47,264 bases of DNA from CAZTVF01 sp964616985 (GTDB taxonomy: Bacteria > Planctomycetota > Phycisphaerae > SM23-33). A program made the position numbers and the translations under genes. The notes under the pieces were generated by a model that was not told the DNA's origin, searched no databases, and worked only from the letters and a program-made list of their open reading frames with translations. The DNA is taken from NCBI GenBank assembly GCA_964616985.1, contig CAZTVF010000030.1, positions 1-47,264 of the forward strand, given 5' to 3'. This document shows positions 23,334 to 30,947 of the stretch, one piece after another. How positions within the stretch are numbered: the stretch's first letter is position 1; every line of letters begins with the position of its first letter.

Positions 23334-23807
23334 CTACACCCACATGCCGGTGATGGTGCCCTCGTAGACCATGTTGCCGTCGACGTAGGCCTGGGTGGCG
23401 CCGATGCAGCGGCGCGGGCGGATCTCGAGCATCTTGCCGATCATGATCAGGCGGTTGCCCGGGACGACCGCGCCGCGGAAGCGGACGTCGTCGACGCCCG
23501 CGAAGCCCAGGAACCCGCCGCCGCCGCTGGCACGCATCGCGTAGTAGCTCACCAGTTGGGCGGCTGTCTCCATCATCAGCACGCCCGGAAAGATGGGGCG
23601 GCCGGGGATGTGCCCGCGCACCCAGAATTCGTCGGACCGTATGTCGCGATAGCCCGCGGCCAGCCCGGCCTCGAGGTCGGCGAAGTACATGCCGTCGAGC
23701 AGTTGGAACTCAAAGCGGTGCGGGTTGACGTTGTAGATCTCTTCCTTGGTGATCGTCACCTTGTTGGGATCGATTATCGACAAGTCGAATAGCGGTTTGG
23801 GAGGCAT
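23334..23807 (-). CDS. fabZ: FabZ-like 3-hydroxyacyl-ACP dehydratase
   Basis: This is a 157-aa hot-dog fold dehydratase that removes water from 3-hydroxyacyl-ACP in fatty-acid elongation. The active-site block GHIPGRPIFPGVLMMETAAQ contains the catalytic His66 and Glu80 in the usual spacing. The N-terminus (EEIYNVNPHRFEFQLLDGM) matches the FabZ pattern for the substrate-entry region. The ATG at 23807 follows AGGAAC; the longer open frame to 24233 is only read-through of the neighbouring gene's antisense. It lies away from the main fab cluster at 33.9-39.8 kb, which has no dehydratase of its own. A FabA-like or specialised hydroxyacyl dehydratase role is possible. Confidence 0.87.
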   Translation of the reverse strand: MPPKPLFDLSIIDPNKVTITKEEIYNVNPHRFEFQLLDGMYFADLEAGLAAGYRDIRSDEFWVRGHIPGRPIFPGVLMMETAAQLVSYYAMRASGGGGFLGFAGVDDVRFRGAVVPGNRLIMIGKMLEIRPRRCIGATQAYVDGNMVYEGTITGMWV

Positions 23808-23932
23808 TGATGGTTCCTGTTTAGGGTCGTTATCCAGCGGCGGCAGATTACCAGAGGGCCGCATCGTACGCAAGAACAACAGCGGGCAGGATGAATGACC
23901 GGGTGAGCGAGCGAGGGGCATCGATCGGCGGA

Positions 23933-26044
23933 TTACTTCGTGCTGTCGGTGGCGACGGTGTGCTTGTAGAAGCGGTTGGCGAAGAACGACTCCCCTACCA
24001 CCAGGGCCAACAGCGCCAGCAGGATCGGGATCGCCAGGTCCAGCGGCTGTTGGGTCATGCGACGCGAGTAGGTCAACTCGTCCACCGTCGCGGCGACGGC
24101 GGCGCTGTCGGGCGGGAACAGGCCCACCACGCGTGGCGTTTCGGCGAAGGCCAGGTCGCTCTCGGCCGCCTCGGCGTTGACGCTGAAGCCGCGGTCGATC
24201 TTCCGGCTGCCTTCGACCATGTGCACGTCCCACGCCCCAAGATCCTTGGCCGTCAGGTTCACCGACCGGCGGCGAGGGTCGGGCAGCATGGGGCGCTCGG
24301 CCGCCTCCAGCGGGCTTTTCACCGAGACCGTCGGCTCATTGAGCGCCTGGGGGATCGGAATCGACACGGCCTGGCCGTAGGGGTGGCTGGTGACGCCGCC
24401 CGGGTCGGCGGCCAGCACCTGCACGGTCCGGGCGGCAAGGATCGGCAACTGCGACAGCGAGGCAAGGTTCGACAGCGTTCGCAGCGGGGAAAAGTTCCAC
24501 ATGACCACGCTGCCCTCGCCCACGCGCCGCACCAGCACGGCCGGCACGTTGTCGGCGAAGTCCATCACGCTCTGCGAATCGTTGGCCAGCGACGCGATGG
24601 CGAAGCGGCGGCTGCACACGCCCTCCGACAGCGAGGGGTTCTGGCCGTCGGCAAAGGGCGACAGCATCGGGTGCGAGAGATTCCTGGGCGCCAGGGCCAC
24701 CGGCTCGGACAGCTCCTCCACCGCCCCCAGCACCGCGGGCATCAGCCGCTGGGCGGGCTCGGTGTTGTAGGACTCGCCCTGCATGGCCGGGCCAGCGACG
24801 ATCCACAGCGATCCGCCCGCCTGCACCACCGGCAGCAGTTGCCGCCATTGCGTGTCGCTCAGGGCGACGGTGTCGGCCAGCATCACCACCCGAACGCCGG
24901 CCAGGGCGTTGGCGTCCAGTGCGTCGGCCGATATGGTCGTCCGCACGATGCCGCCCTCGCCTTCGATGCCCGAGGGCGCGACGGCGGCGCCCATGATGAA
25001 GCCGGTCCGCCCGATGTTGGTGGGCCCCACCACCATCAACATCCGCGCGGAGGCGTCCACGTGCAGCGTGAAATAGCGAACGTTGTCCATCTCCAGCGGG
25101 TCGGGGTTCTTGAGCATCACGCGGCCGTGGACCAGCCCCGGCGTGGTCGGCGTGACGGCCGCCCAGACCGCGACGGAGCTGCCGCCGGTGACGTGCACCG
25201 ACTGCTGCCAGGCGGTCTGGCCGGCGAGTTCGACAACGACCGTGGCGTCCTGCGTGACGTGGGCGCTGCTGACGGTGGTCTCGATCTTGACCTCGCAGCC
25301 GGCGGGCACGGCCTGGGCGCTGAGGCGAAGGTCGCCCAGGCCCACGTTGAGGTCCTCGCCACCGAGGTTGACGATGTTGTACTGCACGCCGCCGGCGGTA
25401 TCGGCCGAGGCGCTGACCCCGCCGCCATCGCGCCAGGCGTTGGCGGTCATATCGGTGAAGATATATACTTCCTTGCGGGCCAGCTCGCTCTGCTTGACCA
25501 CGCCGGTGGCGCGGGCAACGGCGGCGGCCAGGCTGTGGCGGCCGAACGTCGCCGGCCACTGCGCAAGCGTCTGCAGCGACTGGGAGGGTTCGAGCATGGT
25601 CTCCTCGCCGCGCCCGCTGGAGCCGATGACGGCGGCCCGCGAGCCCGCCGGCAGCGACTGCAGCGCCACGGCCGCCTGCTGGCGCGCCCAGGACAGCAGC
25701 GGCTGGCCCTGGCGGCGGTAGTTCATCGAGCCGCTGTCGTCGATGACGATCACGGCGGCTGCGGGGGCCGATCGGTCGGCCACCACCTGCCACGAAGGCA
25801 CCTGCGCCCGCGCCAGCAGCACCACCAGAAGGACGATCGCCAGCATCCGCATCGCCAGCAGGATCAGGTGCCGCAGCTTGAGGCGGCTGATGTTGGCCTG
25901 GTGCGTCTTCTTGACGAATTGCAAGGCCGGGAAGATCACGTGCCTCGCCTTGGTCTTGAGGATGAAGTGAATGATGATGGGCGCCGCGGCCAGCCCCGCC
26001 GCCGCCAACAACGCGGGAAAGAGGAAGACGATCGCGAGCGTCAT
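23933..26044 (-). CDS. BatA-type membrane protein with von Willebrand A domain
   Basis: This 703-aa protein has an N-terminal BatA domain (two helices; FPALLAAAGLAAAPIIIHF, then HVIFPALQFVKKTHQ and LRHLILLAMRMLAI). Next is a vWA domain whose MIDAS loop is VIDDSGSMNY. A long extracytoplasmic region with beta-sandwich and DUF-like glutamine-amidotransferase-fold segments follows, and a C-terminal helix (LDLAIPILLALLALVVGESFF). Such proteins in planctomycetes and Bacteroidetes usually sit with a MoxR ATPase and DUF58 protein in envelope stress or secretion modules; neither is adjacent here. The ATG at 26044 is used because the upstream extension is only GAA/heptad repeat. Confidence 0.83.
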   Translation of the reverse strand: MTLAIVFLFPALLAAAGLAAAPIIIHFILKTKARHVIFPALQFVKKTHQANISRLKLRHLILLAMRMLAIVLLVVLLARAQVPSWQVVADRSAPAAAVIVIDDSGSMNYRRQGQPLLSWARQQAAVALQSLPAGSRAAVIGSSGRGEETMLEPSQSLQTLAQWPATFGRHSLAAAVARATGVVKQSELARKEVYIFTDMTANAWRDGGGVSASADTAGGVQYNIVNLGGEDLNVGLGDLRLSAQAVPAGCEVKIETTVSSAHVTQDATVVVELAGQTAWQQSVHVTGGSSVAVWAAVTPTTPGLVHGRVMLKNPDPLEMDNVRYFTLHVDASARMLMVVGPTNIGRTGFIMGAAVAPSGIEGEGGIVRTTISADALDANALAGVRVVMLADTVALSDTQWRQLLPVVQAGGSLWIVAGPAMQGESYNTEPAQRLMPAVLGAVEELSEPVALAPRNLSHPMLSPFADGQNPSLSEGVCSRRFAIASLANDSQSVMDFADNVPAVLVRRVGEGSVVMWNFSPLRTLSNLASLSQLPILAARTVQVLAADPGGVTSHPYGQAVSIPIPQALNEPTVSVKSPLEAAERPMLPDPRRRSVNLTAKDLGAWDVHMVEGSRKIDRGFSVNAEAAESDLAFAETPRVVGLFPPDSAAVAATVDELTYSRRMTQQPLDLAIPILLALLALVVGESFFANRFYKHTVATDSTK

Positions 26045-26245
26045 GCGGCACCCGCAGCGGAAGAAGAAGGCAATAGGCAATTGGCAATTGGCAATAGGCG
26101 GATGAAGGAAGAAGAAGAAAGAAGGCAATTGGCGGAGGAAGAAGAAGAAGAAGGAGAGCAAGTGGTGGAAGAAGAATTGTGGCGCAAGCGAACGATCAGG
26201 TGCGCATCTGGCGCCCGCCCACTCCCATCTCTTCTTTCCGTTCGC
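26045..26245. repeat. GAA and heptad repeat region between two genes
   Basis: No gene. It has a heptad array GGCAATA, GGCAATT, GGCAATT, GGCAATA (26069-26096), interrupted GAA-rich tracts (about 26103-26165), and at its right edge the start of the opposed heptad array 26244-26264. The two arrays are inverted versions of the same 7-mer family. Confidence 0.75.
26069..26096. repeat. Heptanucleotide array (GGCAATT-type x4)
   Basis: GGCAATA, GGCAATT, GGCAATT, GGCAATA. It is inverted relative to the array at 26244-26264, about 150 bases away. Confidence 0.85.
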
Positions 26246-26264
26246 CTATTGCCCATTGCCAATT
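26244..26264. repeat. Heptanucleotide array (GCCTATT/GCCCATT/GCCAATT)
   Basis: GCCTATT, GCCCATT, GCCAATT, then GCC. Read on the minus strand it encodes the last residues (AIGNGQ) and TAG stop of the adjacent phosphodiesterase-like protein. Confidence 0.85.
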
Positions 26265-27535
26265 GCCTTCCTTATGACCTGCGGCAGGTGCGTGACATTA
26301 AGATCCGGCGGCGCGTCGAGATCGCAGGTGGCGGCGAGCGTGCACTGGTCCTCGGGCGGGAGCGTCACCAAGCCGCGGCTGGCGCGGATGTTGGCCAGGC
26401 TCAGATCGATCGTGCCGGGCGCGGTGCCCGGGAACAGTTCGCACGGGTCGTAGCCGCCCTTGCCGGCGGCGTCGGCCTGCGTGGCGAAGGCGGGCGGCGT
26501 CGCGCCTTCTTCCCACCAGCGGTACGCCAGCCACGCGTCGGGGCGGGCGAGCACGATGCGCTCGCCGCTGCGGTCGAGGCCCAGGCCTTCGGCGAACAGC
26601 TGCTCGCGCGGCACGACGGCGGCGACGGCGGGGTCTGCCGCCAGCACCGCCGCCGCCTCATCGGCGACCGCCGCATCGGGGCAATACAGGTGGCCGACCT
26701 GGTGGTCGACCATCACCATCGCCCGCGAGGTCTCGTAGTCGATCACCTCGCCGGCGTCGGCGGTCCTGGTCTTCAGCAGGCCCGCCCGCCGCAGCAGCAG
26801 GTTGGGCTGTGCAAAACGGGAGACATCCACGTAGCCGCCGTCGGTGGTGATGATCACCTGCCCGCCGTCGGCCAGGATGTTCTCGGCCAGCGTCTTGACC
26901 AGGCCGTCGATGGCCTTGACGACCTCGAGCGTCGCATCGCTGGCGGCGCCGTCGCGGATGGCCTGGAAGTTGATGCCCGGCAGATAGACCCATTGCAGAT
27001 CAGGCCGCTGCGTCCGCCAGAGGATGGAGGCGGCTGGCGCGATCCAGCGGCTGGCCCGCCAGCTGGCGGCCGGGCCGCGAACGTCGGCGGGCTCGAAGGG
27101 GCCGATCTTCTGGCACACCTCGGCATAGAGGCCCAATGGCGTGTCGGCGATCATCTCGGCCGACGGCCCGTAGGCGAGCGAGCCGATGACGCAGTCGGCG
27201 GCCCCGGCCAGGGGGTTCGCCCAGAACAACAGCGCCACCTTGGGCCGCGGGCGGTCGATGGCGTGCCAGAAACGTTTCTTGTTCAGGAGGGTGTTGGAGC
27301 GTTCGTCCAGGCTCAAGGCCTGGCACTGGCGGCGGAAGATGCCCCCGGCGATCACGCCATGCACGCCGGGGCTCACGCCCGTGGTCATCGACGCCATCAC
27401 GCTGGCCGACACCGCCGGAAAGGTGGCCTTCATCGGCCGGGGGGCGAACGGCAACGAGTTGATCCACAGCCCCTTGGCCCTTGCGAGCAAGCGGCAGCTC
27501 AGTCCCGCTACGTCGATGATGCAGACGCGTGGCAT
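26246..27535 (-). CDS. Alkaline-phosphatase-superfamily (type I phosphodiesterase-like) protein
   Basis: This 429-aa protein is of the alkaline phosphatase/nucleotide pyrophosphatase fold. The first metal-ligand region is CIIDVAGL (Asp8); the nucleophile region is TFPAVSASVMASMTTGVSPG followed by VHGVIAGG, as in type I phosphodiesterases. The usual SDHGM block is TTDGGYVDVS, so a metal-binding histidine is replaced by glycine; a later DHQVGHLYC may compensate. No signal peptide is seen. GGGAG precedes the ATG. Residues at the extreme C-terminus (AIGNGQ) and the stop come from a heptanucleotide array. It is divergent from the M16 peptidase gene. Substrate unknown. Confidence 0.75.
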   Translation of the reverse strand: MPRVCIIDVAGLSCRLLARAKGLWINSLPFAPRPMKATFPAVSASVMASMTTGVSPGVHGVIAGGIFRRQCQALSLDERSNTLLNKKRFWHAIDRPRPKVALLFWANPLAGAADCVIGSLAYGPSAEMIADTPLGLYAEVCQKIGPFEPADVRGPAASWRASRWIAPAASILWRTQRPDLQWVYLPGINFQAIRDGAASDATLEVVKAIDGLVKTLAENILADGGQVIITTDGGYVDVSRFAQPNLLLRRAGLLKTRTADAGEVIDYETSRAMVMVDHQVGHLYCPDAAVADEAAAVLAADPAVAAVVPREQLFAEGLGLDRSGERIVLARPDAWLAYRWWEEGATPPAFATQADAAGKGGYDPCELFPGTAPGTIDLSLANIRASRGLVTLPPEDQCTLAATCDLDAPPDLNVTHLPQVIRKAIGNGQ

Positions 27536-27605
27536 TCGTCACTCCCAGACATATTATAATGATGCAACGTCCGGTTGGCACGCCAGAAGAACACGCAGCA
27601 ACGGA

Positions 27606-27634
27606 TTGCCCCTGACCCTTTTCGTTCCTATAGT
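27606..27634 (+). promoter_or_regulatory. Candidate sigma-70-type promoter of the M16 peptidase gene
   Basis: TTGCCC (27606-27611), a 17-base spacer, and TATAGT (27629-27634), placing transcription start about 16 bases before the ATG, with AAAGGAG in between. Confidence 0.5.
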
Positions 27635-27656
27635 TACGGGAAAGGAGCTTTACCCT

Positions 27657-30600
27657 ATGCCCTCTTCACCCGCTCTAACGCTGAAAACGGGTCAGAAGCT
27701 GCAAGGTTTCACCGTCCGCGTCGCCACGCCGCTGGAGGAGTTGCGGGCGGCCGTGTACCTGCTGGAGCACGACAAGAGCGGGGCGAAGATCCTGCACGTC
27801 CACTGCGACGACGACGAGAACCTCTTCTCCGTCAGCTTCCCCACGCCGCCGCCCGACGAGACCGGCCTGCCGCACATCCTCGAGCACGCGGTGCTGGCGG
27901 GGTCGAAGAAGTTCCCAGTCCGCGAGCCATTCTTCGAGATGATCAAGGTCTCCATGGCCACCTTCATCAACGCCATGACCGGCTGGGACGCGACATACTA
28001 CCCCGTCTCCAGCAACGTCAAGGCCGACCTGTTCAACTTGGCGCAGGTCTACTTCGACGCCGTCTTCCACCCGCTGCTGACGGAGATGACCTTCCGCCGC
28101 GAAGGCCATCACCTCGCCCCGGTGGACAAGGAAAAGCCCCAGGCCGGGCTCACCGTCAACGGCATCGTCTACAACGAAATGAAGGGGGCGTACTCGCACC
28201 CCGAGACGCTGCTGTGGCGCGACACGGCCCGCCGCCTCCTGCCGCAGACGGTATACGCCCTGGACTCCGGCGGCAACCCGAGCTACATCCCCGAGCTCAC
28301 GTACGACGGCTTCCGCAAGTTTCACGCCGACCTCTACCACCCGTCCAACGCGCACCTCCTGCTATATGGCAACATCCCCACGGCCGAGTATCTCGCATTC
28401 CTCGCCCCGCGGCTGGAGGAGTTCGACCGCCGCGACATCCGCGTTCACATGGATCGCCAGCCCCGCTGGACCGCCCCGCAAAAGGCGGAGGCGGCCTACC
28501 CTGTCGGCGCCGATGAGCCGCTGGCGGAGAAGACCTACCTCGTCCAGCACTGGCTGGTGGGCGATACCATCGACGCCCGGGGGGCCCTGATGCTGCGAAT
28601 CCTCAGCCTCATCCTCATGGGCAACGAGGGCGCGCCGCTGAAGAAGGCCATCATCGACTCCCGCCTCGGCCAGGCGATGATCTACTCCGGCGACGTCAGC
28701 ATGGGCCAGGAAATGACCTTCCGCGTGGCCTTGCGCGGCGGCGAGCCCCAGCGCGCGGACGCCTTCTACGAGCTCGTGCTCAAGACGCTGGCCGACATCG
28801 CCGACAAGCCCCTCGACGCCGAACGCGTCGAGGCCGCCTTCCAGCAGGCGGCGTACGACTTCCTGGAGATCCGCCCGCAGTTCCCGCTGCAGGTGATGCA
28901 GCAGGCGATGGAAGGCTGGCTGTACGGCGGGGACCCGCTGAACTACCTCCGCATGAGCGACCACCTTCAGGCCGCGCGACAGGCGTATGCCCAGGACCCG
29001 CAGCTGTTCAACAAGCTCATCCGGGACAAGCTGCTGGACAACCCCCACCGCCTCGACCTGGTGCTGCGCCCCGACGCCGAGATGCAGAAACGCCTCGACA
29101 CCGAGCGCGAGCAGCGCATCGCCCAGCGGGTGGCGGCCCTGGACGACCGGGCCAGGCAGGCGGCCATCGACGCCGCGGCCGAGCTCAACCGCCTCTCGGG
29201 CGAGGCCAATACGCCCGAACAGCTGGCCACCCTGCCGCAGCTGAAGGTGCGCGACCTGCCCGGGCGGCCCCGGCACATCCCCACGACCGTCGAGAAGATC
29301 GGCAACGTGGACCTGCTGCGCAACGACGTCTTCGCCAACGGCATCAGCTACCTGAGGCTGCACCTGGACCTTCGCGGCCTGCCGCAAGACCTGTGGGCGT
29401 ACCTGCCGCGGTACTGCGACGCGATCGGCAAGCTGGGCGCCGCCGGGATGAACTACGAGCAGATCGCCCATCGCACGGCCAGCTACACCGGCGGCATCGG
29501 CTGCGGGACGTCGTTCAGCACGCACGCGATCCGGCGGTCCGAGCCGCTGTGGGGAGTCCGCCTGGGGATGAAGGCCTTGGATGACCGCATCGACAAGGCC
29601 CTGGACCTGCTGCACGACCTGCTGTTCAGCGTGGAGGCCCGCGACCACAACCGCCTGCGCGAGGTGGTGACGCAGGCGTACAACGCCAACCGCACGAACA
29701 TGGTCTACAACGGCGCGGGCGTGGCGATGAAGCACGCGGCCCGGGGCCTGTCGCGCGAGGCGTACCTGGGCGAGACGGTCCAGGGCCTGCCGCAGCTGGG
29801 CCTGACGCGGCAGCTGAGCGAGAAGTTCGACACCGAGGCCGAAGGCCTGATGCTGCGCATCGAGACGATCCGCAACTTCCTGCTGGCCCGCGGGCGGCTG
29901 ACNNNNNNNNNNGCGGTGACCATTGAGTGCCTTTGTCGAGCTTTACGGTGAGCTTCACCGGCTCCGACGCGGCCTATGGCAAGGTGCGCGGGGCGATCCA
30001 GTCCTGGGCCGCGGCGATGCGCGACGAGGGCCCCGGCCTGCCCTCCGTCGATTACCGCCCCCTGGGCAACCTTCGCGAAGGCTTGGCCGCCCCCATCCAG
30101 GTGGCCCACTGCATGCAGGCCTTGCCCGCGCCCCACTTCTCCACGCCGGAGGAGCCCCTGATGGTCCTGGGCAGCCACCTGGTGCGGATGGACTACATGC
30201 TCAGCGAGATCCGCCTCAAGGGCAACGCGTACGGCGCGTGGTTCACGTACGACTCGATCGGGGCCCTGCTGTACATGGGCAGCTTCAACGACCCGCACGT
30301 CAAACGCACGCTGGACATCTTCGCCGGCGTCCGCGAGTGGGTGAACAAGGCCGACTGGTCGCAGACCGAGATCGACTCGGCCATCATCGGCACGGCCAAG
30401 GACGACGAGCGGCCGATCCGTCCGGAGGACGCGACCGACACGGCCCTGTTCCGCCACCTGGCCGGCATCACGCCCTCGGTTCGCGACGACCGCAGCCGAC
30501 GCCTCCGCGCCGCCACCGCGCCAGAGGTCAAGCGGGCCATGCTCGCCGCCCTGGAGCAGAACCTGCCGCACAGCTCCATCTGCGTCATGGCAAGCCGCGA

Positions 30601-30664
30601 GCGGCTCGAGGCCGCCAACAAGGAACTGGCCGGCGCAGAGCTGGCGATCCAGGACGTGCTCTAA
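27657..30664 (+). CDS. M16C peptidase, presequence-protease-like (interrupted by assembly gap)
   Basis: This zinc metallopeptidase of about 1000 aa belongs to the PreP/M16C group, which degrades short peptides inside a closed two-half chamber. The inverted zinc site HILEH is near residue 78, and the third ligand lies in NEMKGAYSHPE near 178. It has the family's PreP layout: two halves joined by a long helical linker. Ten Ns (29903-29912) fall in the second half, after FLLARGRL; the sequence resumes at FTVSFTGSDAAYGKV in another frame. This is a gap artefact, not a frameshift. AAAGGAG precedes the ATG, and a good promoter lies just upstream. It is divergent from the phosphodiesterase-like gene. 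No signal peptide. Confidence 0.9.
29903..29912. other. Assembly gap (10 N) within the M16 peptidase gene
   Basis: Exactly ten Ns. The reading frames before and after do not match, as expected of a placeholder. Confidence 0.97.
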
Positions 30665-30869
30665 AGAGAGGTCGTAGGTCGTAGGCAGTCGTAGGGAACA
30701 GTCTGCATGGGCGAATGCCCGGGCATGGCTCGCCTTTACGCGCTGTGCGAGCCCACAGCGCACAAAAGCGAGCAATCGCTACCTCTTGCTTTATGCAGCG
30801 CATCCTCGCTACTGCCTACGACCCACGACCTCTCTTCTTCACTACGACCTACTGCCTACGACCTACGAC
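30665..30869. repeat. Heptanucleotide arrays (CTACGAC/CTACTGC and reverse)
   Basis: GTCGTAG GTCGTAG is followed by GCAGTCGTAGG (30671-30695), then CTACTGC, CTACGAC, CCACGAC (30809-30829) and CTACGAC, CTACTGC, CTACGAC, CTACGAC (30842-30869). The first is inverted relative to the other two. In between is a small hairpin GCGCTGTGCGAGCCCACAGCGC. The arrays end 22 bases before the alaS promoter. Confidence 0.8.
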
Positions 30870-30891
30870 CTCTCTTCATTCTTCGATAGAC

Positions 30892-30920
30892 TTGGCAGGA
30901 GCATGCCTTGCGGTTAAAAT
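30892..30920 (+). promoter_or_regulatory. Candidate sigma-70-type promoter of alaS
   Basis: TTGGCA (30892-30897), 17-base spacer, TAAAAT (30915-30920). Each box matches the consensus at 5 of 6 bases. It lies 28 bases before the alaS start. Confidence 0.65.
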
Positions 30921-30947
30921 TGCCGGACTTTTACCGACTGAAAGAGA

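Noticed and set aside
23891..27559. A 1222-codon open frame on the plus strand
   Set aside because: It is antisense to three clearly recognisable genes; the length comes from the GC-rich third-position bias, and the translation is His/Arg/Gly-rich without any family similarity.
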